Shown here one piece after another: positions 52,689 to 61,358 of a stretch of DNA of 64,000 bases (the stretch's first letter is position 1; every line of letters starts with the position of its first letter). The notes under the pieces are model-generated. The model was not told the DNA's origin, searched no databases, and saw only the letters and a program-made list of their open reading frames with translations. The translations under genes and the position numbers were made by a program. The DNA is from Methylonatrum sp040877625 (lineage in GTDB: Bacteria; Pseudomonadota; Gammaproteobacteria; Nitrococcales; Aquisalimonadaceae), in the NCBI GenBank assembly GCA_040877625.1, contig JBBDNK010000002.1, positions 1 to 64,000 of the forward strand. The letters run 5' to 3'.

Positions 52689-53618
52689 GTGCTACTGGCG
52701 AAAGAATCCGGACTCATGCGACACCGGGTCAGGGCAGGCTGGTTGTTTCTCTTGCCGATGGTCGTGGTGTTGTTGATGGTGGCCGGCTGGCCGCTTGCAC
52801 GCACGATCTGGCTCAGTTTGACAGACGCCCAGCTTGGCGCGATGAGCGAGGCCAACTTCGTCGGCTTTGAGAACTATCTCGCTTACTACGATGGCTATTG
52901 GGGTGGCGTGCTGGCCGATCCGCTTTGGTGGGTGTCGGTCTGGAATACCGTTTACTTCACGGTTGTTTCGGTATTCCTCGAAACCACCATCGGACTGGCA
53001 ATCGCGCTGGTACTGCATGCGTCTTTCAAGCTTCGCGGTCTGGTGCGGGCGGCGGTGCTGGTGCCCTGGGCCATTCCGACCATCGTGTCCGCGCAGATGT
53101 GGGGCTGGATGCTTCATGATCAGTACGGAATCGTCAATGACATGCTCATGCGCGTGGGCTTGATCGCGGCGCCCCTGGCATGGACAGCGGATGATCAATT
53201 GTCCATGTGGGCGGTGATCTTCGCCGATGTATGGAAGACCACGCCTTTCATGACGCTGCTTTGCCTGGCTGCGCTGCAGATGCTTCCCAAGGACTGTTAC
53301 GAAGCCGCGCGCGTCGACGGCGTCCACCCGGTGAAGGTCTTTTTCAAGGTTACGCTGCCCCTGATCAAGCAGCCGTTGATGGTAGCGGTTATTTTCCGGT
53401 CCCTGGATGCTCTACGTGTATTCGATGTGATCTACGTTCTGACGTCGAATAGCGAATCCACCATGTCCATGTCGATCTACGCACGTCAGCAAATGGTCGA
53501 CTTCCAGTCCGCCGGTTACGGTTCGGCGGCATCAACGTCGCTGTTCTTCATCGTCGGTCTATTGACTGTCGCATACATCATGCTCGGCAAGGTCAATCTT
53601 GGGGGGAGCAGCCGATGA
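52689..53618 (+). CDS. Sugar ABC transporter permease (MalF/ThuF type)
   Basis: 309 residues, GTG start after GGGAGGG. Six membrane helices; the coupling loop reads YEAARVDGVHPVKVFFKVTLPLIKQP (EAA motif). It pairs with the next permease, whose ATG overlaps its stop by four bases. Confidence 0.93.
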   Translation: MLLAKESGLMRHRVRAGWLFLLPMVVVLLMVAGWPLARTIWLSLTDAQLGAMSEANFVGFENYLAYYDGYWGGVLADPLWWVSVWNTVYFTVVSVFLETTIGLAIALVLHASFKLRGLVRAAVLVPWAIPTIVSAQMWGWMLHDQYGIVNDMLMRVGLIAAPLAWTADDQLSMWAVIFADVWKTTPFMTLLCLAALQMLPKDCYEAARVDGVHPVKVFFKVTLPLIKQPLMVAVIFRSLDALRVFDVIYVLTSNSESTMSMSIYARQQMVDFQSAGYGSAASTSLFFIVGLLTVAYIMLGKVNLGGSSR

Positions 53619-54445
53619 ACGTTTCTCTGAAAAGCGGCAGTTTTTACCTGCTGATCATTTTTATTCTGCTTTTTTCGCTGTTTCCGTTCTACTACGCGGT
53701 CATTTCCTCCATGCGTACCGGAACGCAGCTGTTTGATGCCTCGTATCTGCCCACGGCCTTCAGCCTTGATAACTACTGGGCGTTGTTTGACGGACAGCAG
53801 GCCTTCGGGCGGAATATCTTCAACTCCGTTGTTGTGTCCGGGTCGGTTGTGGTGCTTTCGCTGTTTCTGGGCCTCACGGCCGCGTACGCGCTGGGACGGG
53901 TGCGTTTCCGAGGCCGGGAACTGTTTCTGGTAACCATTCTCAGTGTTGCCATGTTCCCGCAGGTCGCGGTCCTGTCCGGCATGTTTGAACTCATCCGTTA
54001 CCTCGGGCTCTACAACAGGCCGGGCGGTCTGATCATGTCCTACATGATTTTTACGCTGCCGTTTACGGTCTGGGTACTGACAACATTCATGCGGGAGTTG
54101 CCGCTGGAGCTGGAAGAGGCGGCAATTGTCGACGGCGCGGGTCCGTGGACCATCGTGACAAGGATATTCATGCCGCTGATGTGGCCGGCGATGGTAACGA
54201 CCGGGCTCCTGGCATTCATCGCCGCCTGGAATGAGTTTCTTTTTGCATTGACGTTTACGTTGACCAACGAGCAACGGACCGTTCCCGTGGCAATCGCGTT
54301 GCTGACTGGCCGATCCGCGTATGAACTGCCATTCGGCAACATCATGGCGGCGTCGGTGGTTGTCACAGTACCGCTGATCGTCCTCGTGCTCATATTCCAG
54401 CGCAGAATTGTCTCCGGCCTGACCGCTGGCGCAGTCAAGGGCTGA
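53615..54445 (+). CDS. Sugar ABC transporter permease (MalG/ThuG type)
   Basis: 276 residues with six helices. The EAA loop is LEEAAIVDGAGPWTIVTRIFMPLMWP, and AAWNEFLFALTFT is the typical MalG C-terminal block. It is translationally coupled to the preceding permease, and the ATPase gene starts 15 bp after it. Confidence 0.94.
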   Translation: MNVSLKSGSFYLLIIFILLFSLFPFYYAVISSMRTGTQLFDASYLPTAFSLDNYWALFDGQQAFGRNIFNSVVVSGSVVVLSLFLGLTAAYALGRVRFRGRELFLVTILSVAMFPQVAVLSGMFELIRYLGLYNRPGGLIMSYMIFTLPFTVWVLTTFMRELPLELEEAAIVDGAGPWTIVTRIFMPLMWPAMVTTGLLAFIAAWNEFLFALTFTLTNEQRTVPVAIALLTGRSAYELPFGNIMAASVVVTVPLIVLVLIFQRRIVSGLTAGAVKG

Positions 54446-54459
54446 GGAGGATCAAGCAA

Positions 54460-55563
54460 GTGGCAAAAGTGGAATTCAGAAAACTGAGCAAGTCCTTTGA
54501 CCGGACCGAGTTGGTGAAGGGACTGGATCTCTGTATAGAAGATGGCGAGTTCGCGGTCTTCGTGGGGCCGTCCGGTTGCGGCAAGTCGACACTGCTGCGT
54601 CTTATCGCGGGGCTGGAGACCATCACCTCCGGGGAGATGTTGATCGGAGATCAGCTGGTCAACGACCTGCCGCCAGCGAAACGCGGCGTGGCAATGGTAT
54701 TTCAGTCCTATGCCCTGTATCCGCACATGACCGTGTACGAAAACCTGGCTTTCGGCATGAAGAAGCCCGCCGGTGGAAGAGCCGAGCTGCGACGCCGCGT
54801 GCAGGATGTGGCGACAACTCTGCAGCTGGATTCCTTGATGGACCGGTTACCCCGGCAGCTGTCCGGTGGGCAGCGCCAACGTGTCGCGATCGGACGCTCA
54901 ATTCTCCGTGAACCGCGGGTATTTTTGCTCGACGAGCCATTGTCGAACCTGGATGCCGCGTTGCGTGTGCAAATGCGTATGGAGCTGGCGCGCCTGCACC
55001 AGGAGATTGGCAACACCATGATCTACGTTACGCATGATCAGGTGGAGGCGATGACGCTTGCAGACCGGATTGTGGTACTCAACGAAGGGCGCATAGAGCA
55101 GGCGGGTGCACCGCTTGAGCTGTATCACCATCCCGCCAATCTGTTCGTCGCCCGATTCATTGGCTCGCCCAACATGAACATACTGCCGGCAAAGGTTGTA
55201 TCGGTCGAATCGGCCGGCGTGAGCGTGCAGCTTGAGGACGGGAGTCGCTTGGTCGCGGCGGTGGACGGTCGCGGCTTGCAGGCGGGTGAGCCGGTGCATT
55301 TGGGCATTCGCCCGGAGATGATCTCGTTACGTCCAGCCGATGCCCGTGAAGCGCACTTGTCCTGTCAAGTGCTGGCTACCGAAGCGCTGGGAGAGTCGAC
55401 GCTGGTGCATGTTACCGGCCCGGCGATTCAGGAACCCATGTCGGCGCGGCTTGATGGTGTGCACAGGTTGGCCGGGAAAACCGCCGTGCGGCTTCAACTT
55501 CCACCGCAAGCATGCCACCTGTTTGACTCGAGTGGCTACTCCCGGCGGCGTCAGGTGGCCTGA
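54460..55563 (+). CDS. Sugar ABC transporter ATPase (MalK/ThuK type)
   Basis: 367 residues, GTG start after GAGGAGG. Walker A GPSGCGKST, signature LSGGQRQR, Walker B FLLDEPLSNLDA, H-loop YVTHDQVEAM, then a MalK-like C-terminal domain. The gene is last of the importer operon. It is a paralogue of the orphan ATPase at 40395. Confidence 0.94.
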   Translation: MAKVEFRKLSKSFDRTELVKGLDLCIEDGEFAVFVGPSGCGKSTLLRLIAGLETITSGEMLIGDQLVNDLPPAKRGVAMVFQSYALYPHMTVYENLAFGMKKPAGGRAELRRRVQDVATTLQLDSLMDRLPRQLSGGQRQRVAIGRSILREPRVFLLDEPLSNLDAALRVQMRMELARLHQEIGNTMIYVTHDQVEAMTLADRIVVLNEGRIEQAGAPLELYHHPANLFVARFIGSPNMNILPAKVVSVESAGVSVQLEDGSRLVAAVDGRGLQAGEPVHLGIRPEMISLRPADAREAHLSCQVLATEALGESTLVHVTGPAIQEPMSARLDGVHRLAGKTAVRLQLPPQACHLFDSSGYSRRRQVA

Positions 55564-55658
55564 TCGGTGTACCTATTGAGCGTGCATACAGGGCTGACTG
55601 CGACGGGAATCAGGTACAATGTGTCATCTGATATCATTCGCCGCATCCCGGAGCATTC

Positions 55659-55985
55659 GTGGGAGAAATTTTCTGGAGGCTAAGCCGCCCAGTGGCTGGG
55701 CTGTCATTGCTGTCGGCCGTCAGTTTGATGGCAGGGTTGGTGGTTATCCGTTTTGCCGAACCCGGCACGGCCTCCATGGCGCCACTGAGCGGCATCGCGT
55801 CCATTCTCTCCGGCGTTGCACTTATCGGGATGTTGTTGGCAGTTATCGAGTTGCTGTTGGCTGCGAGGGCATTGGCGTCCTGGGCCGCGGGCAAGGGAAA
55901 TCGGTGTCCTGATTGCGACTGGCCCATGTCTCCCTCGATTGTCCTGCCCGACCGTTGTGTAAATCCCAGGCATTCCCGCCAGTGA
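55659..55985 (+). CDS. Small membrane protein with C-terminal CxxC motif
   Basis: 108 residues, GTG start 5 nt after CCGGAG. Two hydrophobic helices (about 12-30 and 45-70) are followed by a basic hinge and a cytoplasmic-type tail GNRCPDCDWPMSP..PDRCVNP, which could bind zinc. No family is recognised. It lies 30 bp before the DUF3581 gene and may be cotranscribed with it. Confidence 0.6.
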   Translation: MGEIFWRLSRPVAGLSLLSAVSLMAGLVVIRFAEPGTASMAPLSGIASILSGVALIGMLLAVIELLLAARALASWAAGKGNRCPDCDWPMSPSIVLPDRCVNPRHSRQ

Positions 55986-56015
55986 CTGAAATAATGAACA
56001 GAGCACGGTAATCGT

Positions 56016-56732
56016 ATGTTTCTGGATCAATTCCATTCCAGCAAGGACGGCCATGTCCGTATAACCGCGGAGCAGGCCAGTCGGTTCGCAAAAGAGGTTG
56101 CCGGGGATTTCAATCCTATTCACGACCCGGGCGCCAAACGCTTTTGCGTTCCAGGCGATCTGCTTTTTTCTCTGGTACTTGCCAGGTATGGCCTGTCGTC
56201 GAAGATGACGTTCAGTTTCAAGGGGATGGTAGGCGATGGTGTACCGCTGCGGTTTCCTGAATCACCTGAGAGCCTGATCGAGATTACTGACGATGCCGGC
56301 AGAACCTGCCTTCAGGTGGAGCGCCATGGTGTTCCGTTACGGAACGCGGCGTTGGCGGAGAATCTGGCACGTCATTACGTGGCGTTCTCGGGCCAGAATT
56401 TTCCGCATTTTTTGAAGCCGCTGATGGCGGAACAGCAGGTGATGTTCAATCCGGACCGTCCTTTGGTCATTTACGAAAGCATGTCATTCGATCTGCAGCA
56501 TCTGAATTTCTCCAATCCTGGTCTGGAGCTTGCGGATTCCCAGCTGAAGGTTAATGGCAAGCGTGGAGATGCCTATTTGGGGTTTCGCATCAGCGCCGAC
56601 GGTGAGGTTGTCGGCACCGGCTTCAAGAAGCTTGTGATCAGCGGCTTGCGTGCCTATGACGAAGACAGGCTTCAGGAGTTCATAGCGTATTTCACGGGCC
56701 GAAGGGCTGAGTATCTGGCTACAAATAAGTAA
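56016..56732 (+). CDS. DUF3581 family protein
   Basis: 238 residues. The sequence matches what I know of the DUF3581 family of Gammaproteobacteria: FLDQFHSSKDGHVRITAEQASRFAKEVAGDFNPIHDPGAKRFCVPGDLLFSLVLARYG. The SRFAKEVAGDFNPIHD block resembles the hot-dog-fold dehydratase (MaoC-like) motif, so a lipid- or CoA-binding role is possible but unproven. No signal peptide. Confidence 0.82.
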   Translation: MFLDQFHSSKDGHVRITAEQASRFAKEVAGDFNPIHDPGAKRFCVPGDLLFSLVLARYGLSSKMTFSFKGMVGDGVPLRFPESPESLIEITDDAGRTCLQVERHGVPLRNAALAENLARHYVAFSGQNFPHFLKPLMAEQQVMFNPDRPLVIYESMSFDLQHLNFSNPGLELADSQLKVNGKRGDAYLGFRISADGEVVGTGFKKLVISGLRAYDEDRLQEFIAYFTGRRAEYLATNK

Positions 56733-56782
56733 ACCGCGCGACGCTATGCCAAGCAAGCGGCCAGGCGCTGTGCCTCCCTAGA

Positions 56783-58225
56783 TCAGGGTTCTGCCAGTGT
56801 CCGCTGTTCCTCGTCGGGGTACCAACCGCCTCCCAGGGCCTTGTAGAGGTTGGCGACCGCGACCAGGCGGTCACGGGCGGCGTCGGTGCGCGATAATTGC
56901 GCCTGAAACAGCGCCCTGCGGGCATCAAGCACTTCCAGGTAGGTAGTGTAGCCGCCGGTGTAACGTCGATCGGCAAGGTCGACCACGTCGATACGCGCCT
57001 GTACCTCACGCTCACGGATTTCCAGCCGTCGGGCGGCCGTGTTAAGCAGAGTCCATGCATCCCCCACTTCCTGGAACGCGGTCCGCACGGTGGCGCGGTA
57101 CTGAAGCTCGGCAATTTCCCGACGCGCCTCGGCGCTTTCCAGGTCTGCACGGCGTCGGCCGAAATCAAGCACTGGTGCGATAATGCCGCCGGTGAGCTCC
57201 CAGAGGGTTGCCGGTCCCGTGAAGAGATCCCCCACGGCGGTGGCGCCGCTGCCGAGCACCGCTGCGAGGTCGACTCTTGGGAACCAGCTGGCGCGCGCGA
57301 CCCCGATATCGGCATTGGCGGCAATCAGCAGCGACTCCGCCGCGCGAATATCAGGGCGGCGTTCGATCAGGCTGGAAGGGACGGATTCGGGCAGATCAGC
57401 AACCGTCTCCCATCCTGGCAGGCCATGCTCTCCGAGATCGGAAAGTCCGTCGAGGACTCTTGTGCCGTCACCGACCAGAATGGCCAGAACTCTGGTGAGT
57501 CTTGCTGCTTCCGCCTCCAGGCCTGGAAGTTCAGCTCGGCTGGTCTCCAGCTCAGCTTCCGCCTGTCGCAGTGCCAGTTCGGTCGCGGCACCACTACTGC
57601 GGCGGGACTGCTCCAACTCAAGCGCTTCCTCCCGCGACGAGATGGTGTCTTCGGTCGTGGCGATCTGATCCCGCGCGGCTCGGTAGTCGAAATACGTGGT
57701 GACGACATCCGTTATGACGGTCAGGCGCACCGCATCGCGGGAGAAGGCGGACGCGAGCAGGCTGGCGCGGGCTGATTCGCTACCACGTGACAAACGACCC
57801 CAGAGGTCCACTTCGTACTGCAGGGCGCCGGCGATTTCGAAGCTACTGGCGGGACCACTGTCAGACAACCTGCCTTCATCGCCTCGTTGCGCCTCGGCTT
57901 GAAGATCAAGCATCGGCAATTGTTCGGCACGCCGGAATCCGAGCAAGGCGCGCGCTTCCGCTACCCGGGCTGCGGCGAGACCGACGTCCAGATTATGCTC
58001 AACGGCCTCGCGCACCAGACCGTCCAGAATGAGGTCGTCGTAGCGTTCCCACCAGGTGACGGCATCATCGCCGCTATCCGTCATGGCCGAGCTTACGTCC
58101 GCTGGCCATTGTTCCGGCAGGATCAGGTCGGGACGCTCGTAGTCCGGCCCCATGGCGCACCCGGTCAGCAGGATCGCGAGGCAGATAGTCCATGCGGCGC
58201 GGTGCAGTGGGGGGCGCTCAAGCAT
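56783..58225 (-). CDS. RND efflux outer-membrane factor lipoprotein (NodT/OprM type)
   Basis: 480 residues from ATG 58225; the frame continues 13 residues upstream inside the pump gene. The lipobox LLTGC (about residues 15-19) follows a short signal peptide, then MGPDYERPDLILPEQW, the family start. Two TolC-type repeats follow (for example EARALLGFRRAEQLPMLDLQAEAQRG and RRPDIRAAESLLIAANADIGVARASWFPRVDL). The start overlaps the pump stop by eight bases. It forms the outer-membrane exit channel. Confidence 0.93.
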   Translation of the reverse strand: MLERPPLHRAAWTICLAILLTGCAMGPDYERPDLILPEQWPADVSSAMTDSGDDAVTWWERYDDLILDGLVREAVEHNLDVGLAAARVAEARALLGFRRAEQLPMLDLQAEAQRGDEGRLSDSGPASSFEIAGALQYEVDLWGRLSRGSESARASLLASAFSRDAVRLTVITDVVTTYFDYRAARDQIATTEDTISSREEALELEQSRRSSGAATELALRQAEAELETSRAELPGLEAEAARLTRVLAILVGDGTRVLDGLSDLGEHGLPGWETVADLPESVPSSLIERRPDIRAAESLLIAANADIGVARASWFPRVDLAAVLGSGATAVGDLFTGPATLWELTGGIIAPVLDFGRRRADLESAEARREIAELQYRATVRTAFQEVGDAWTLLNTAARRLEIREREVQARIDVVDLADRRYTGGYTTYLEVLDARRALFQAQLSRTDAARDRLVAVANLYKALGGGWYPDEEQRTLAEP

Positions 58226-61200
58226 TTTCGTTGGTCTCTGAATGACGATTGCCGTTACCGCCAAACAGCCGTTCGCTGCCGGTGGTGATCAGGTAATAGA
58301 AGAGCGGGATAAACAGGATGGCGAGGAAGGTCGCACTGATCATGCCGCCGATGATGCCGGTGCCCACGGCGTGTTGGCTGTTTGCACCGGCCCCCGAACT
58401 CAGCGCCAAAGGCACGCTGCCGAGAATGAACGACAAAGCGGTCATCATGATGGGCCGAAAGCGCAGGCGGGCCGCCTCCAGGGCGGCATCCCATGGAGAC
58501 AGACCTTCCTCGCGCTTGAGTACCGCGAACTCGACGATGAGAATGGCATTCTTCGCCGCCAGCGACATCAGAACCAACAGGCCGATCTGGAAATAAATGT
58601 CGTTCTCGAGCCCGGTCAGCCAGATGGCCAGCAGTGCGCCGAAGATTGCGAAGGGTACGGCCGAGAGTACGGCCAGCGGAAGACTCCACCGCTCATACTG
58701 GGCGGCAAGGATCAGCAGCACCATGATCATGCCGAATACGAAGGCGATCCGTGACGCTCCGGACGTCTGCCGTTCCTGGTATGCGGCGCCGGTCCAGCTC
58801 ATCAGGTAGTCGTCGGAGAGAAGGTCCCGGGCCACTTCCTCCATGGCGGCGATTGCCTGCCCCGAGCTATAGCCGGGCGCCGGATCGCCGGACATTTTAG
58901 CCGCGGGGTAGACGTTGAAACGTTCGACGAGATCGGGGCCTTGACTACGCGTGACGGAGACCAGCGTGGACAAGGGCACCAGATTGTCATTGTTTGAGCG
59001 AACAAAGACCCGGTCGAGATCCTCGGGCCGTTCACGAAAGTCCGATTCCGCCTGCATGTGAACCCGCAGGGCGCGGCCGCGGAAATAGAAATCGTTGACG
59101 TAGAGCTCGCCGAAGGTGCTGCGCATGGCATCGAAGAGCGCACTCATCGGCACACCCATGGCCCAGGCCTGCTCGCGATCCACTTCAATTTCGTAGCGGG
59201 GCACGTCGTTGCTAAGCGAGGTCCGGACGCGTCGCAGCTCGGGGCGTTCGTTGGCGGCCGCCGCCAGCTCCTGGGCTTTCCCCAGCAGTGTCTCCACGTC
59301 GTCGCCGAGGCGGCTCTGCAGATACGCCTCGAACCCGCCAGTCGTGGAAATACCGGAAATCGGCGGGGGGTTGAACGCACTGATACTGGCCTCGGTGATC
59401 TGGCGGCCGTCTGTCTCGACGCGCTCAACCACGGCGTCGCTGCTCTGGCTGGGCTCCGTGCGCCTGGACCAGTTGTCCAGAGTCAGATAGGCAATACCTG
59501 TGTAGCTGCGCCTGGCGCCGGAGAGCAGATCCATGCCGGAGAAGCTGACGACGTCGGTGGTTTCAGGGTAATCCAGCGTCTGCTTGCCCATGCTTTCCAT
59601 GACGCGTTCGGTACGACTCAGGGATGCGGCCGGCGGCAAGTCCACCGCGGCGAAGACATAGCCCTGGTCTTCGTCCGGTACGAGGCCGCCGGGGACCAGC
59701 GTGAACATGTAGACAATGCTTCCCAGCAGCAGTACGAACAGGGCAACGCCGAGGTAGCTGAATCGCAGCAGGAACCGGCAGATGGAGACGTAGATCTCGG
59801 TGGCCGTATCGAATGCCTTGTTGAACCATCGGAAGGGTAAGGCGGGCCGGCGTGGTTCGCTCCGAAGCAGCGTGGCGCACATCGCCGGGCTGAGAGTGAG
59901 CGCGACCACACCGGAGATGGCGACCGACACCGCAATGGTAACGGCGAATTGCTGATACATCTGCCCTGTCAGGCCGCCGATGAACGTGACCGGCACGAAT
60001 ACGGCGATAGTCACCAGGGTCATGGCAATGACCGGGCCGGCCACTTCATTGACTGTTCTTATGGCAGCCTCGCGCGGCGACACGTTCTCGGTTCGCATTA
60101 TCCGTTCGGCATTTTCGAGCACGATGATGGCATTATCCACCACGATGCCGATGGCCAGCACCAGCCCGAACAGGGTCAGCATATTGATCGAGAATCCGAA
60201 TAGATACATGCCGGCAAGCGTGCCGATCAAGGATACCGGCACTGCCAGCAGAGGGATGACGGCTGCGCGAAAGCTCTGCAAAAACAGATAAATAACGCCG
60301 ACAACCAGGAGCAGCGCCTGCGCCAGCGTCAGTGCGACCTGGCGCAGCGAGGCGTCGATGAACGTGGTGGTGTCGAACGGAATGGCATACTCCAGGCCGT
60401 CCGGGAAATGCCTTGAGACGTCCTCCATGACCTCCCTGATGCCACTGGCCGTCTGCAGGGCGTTGGCGCCGGGCTGAAGGTAAATACCGATGGGGACCGT
60501 CACGTCGCCATTGTGGCGCGCCGAGAAGCTGTAATCGTGAACGCCCAGCTCCACACGGGCCACATCACTCAGCCGCAGGGCGGAACCGTCTTCATCGCTG
60601 CGCAGGATGACGTTTTCAAATTCCTCGGCGCCGGAAAGGCGGGTCGGTGTGGTGACGGAGTACGTAAAGGCCAGATCCGCGTCGCTGGGTTCGGCGCCGA
60701 ACGATCCGGCCGCATATTGCGTGTTCTGTTCCTCCACGGCATCGGCGATGTCGCGCGGTGTGATGCCGTACTCCGCCATCTGGTCGGGCCGTAGCCAGAT
60801 GCGCATGGAGTAGATTCGGGCGCCGAACAGCGTCTGATCCCCGACGCCGGGCGCGCGCCGGATTTCGGTGCGCACGTTGCGCTGGGCGTAGTCGCTGATA
60901 AAGGGCGCATCGAGATCGCCGTCGGTTGATGTGAGCGTAACCAGTTGCAGAATCGAGGGCGAGCGCTTCTCAACCGATATGCCCTGGTCTCGGACCACAT
61001 CCGGCAAGCGTCCCATGGCGCTTTCCACTTCATTGGTGACATTAATGGCCGCCTGATCCGGATCCGTTCCGACCGCAAAGGTGATGACCAGCGTCATATC
61101 GCCGGCGTCCGTCGACGTCGACTGCATGTAGACCATACCGTCAACGCCGTCTACCGAAGCCTCGATTGGCGCGGCAACGGTTTCGGCGATATTCTCCGCG

Positions 61201-61358
61201 CTGGCGCCGGGGAAGCTGGCGGAGAGCACGACCTGTGGCGGCACGATGTCCGGATATTGCGTCACGGGCAGTCCGCGGCCCGCTACCAATCCGGCCAGGA
61301 CGATGATCACCGAGATCACCGTGGCGAACACGGGCCGGTCAATGAAGAAGCGCAACAT
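58218..61358 (-). CDS. RND multidrug efflux pump, HAE-1 (AcrB/MexF) type
   Basis: 1046 residues, standard length. 12 membrane helices with two large periplasmic loops; N-terminal MLRFFIDRPVFATVISVIIVLAG. The helix-4 proton-relay pair of AcrB (Asp-Asp) reads D408-N409 here (IGIVVDNAII), while the helix-10 lysine is kept (SLAAKNAILIVEFA). It exports hydrophobic compounds using proton flow. The start overlaps the membrane-fusion gene stop by one base. Confidence 0.95.
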   Translation of the reverse strand: MLRFFIDRPVFATVISVIIVLAGLVAGRGLPVTQYPDIVPPQVVLSASFPGASAENIAETVAAPIEASVDGVDGMVYMQSTSTDAGDMTLVITFAVGTDPDQAAINVTNEVESAMGRLPDVVRDQGISVEKRSPSILQLVTLTSTDGDLDAPFISDYAQRNVRTEIRRAPGVGDQTLFGARIYSMRIWLRPDQMAEYGITPRDIADAVEEQNTQYAAGSFGAEPSDADLAFTYSVTTPTRLSGAEEFENVILRSDEDGSALRLSDVARVELGVHDYSFSARHNGDVTVPIGIYLQPGANALQTASGIREVMEDVSRHFPDGLEYAIPFDTTTFIDASLRQVALTLAQALLLVVGVIYLFLQSFRAAVIPLLAVPVSLIGTLAGMYLFGFSINMLTLFGLVLAIGIVVDNAIIVLENAERIMRTENVSPREAAIRTVNEVAGPVIAMTLVTIAVFVPVTFIGGLTGQMYQQFAVTIAVSVAISGVVALTLSPAMCATLLRSEPRRPALPFRWFNKAFDTATEIYVSICRFLLRFSYLGVALFVLLLGSIVYMFTLVPGGLVPDEDQGYVFAAVDLPPAASLSRTERVMESMGKQTLDYPETTDVVSFSGMDLLSGARRSYTGIAYLTLDNWSRRTEPSQSSDAVVERVETDGRQITEASISAFNPPPISGISTTGGFEAYLQSRLGDDVETLLGKAQELAAAANERPELRRVRTSLSNDVPRYEIEVDREQAWAMGVPMSALFDAMRSTFGELYVNDFYFRGRALRVHMQAESDFRERPEDLDRVFVRSNNDNLVPLSTLVSVTRSQGPDLVERFNVYPAAKMSGDPAPGYSSGQAIAAMEEVARDLLSDDYLMSWTGAAYQERQTSGASRIAFVFGMIMVLLILAAQYERWSLPLAVLSAVPFAIFGALLAIWLTGLENDIYFQIGLLVLMSLAAKNAILIVEFAVLKREEGLSPWDAALEAARLRFRPIMMTALSFILGSVPLALSSGAGANSQHAVGTGIIGGMISATFLAILFIPLFYYLITTGSERLFGGNGNRHSETNENA

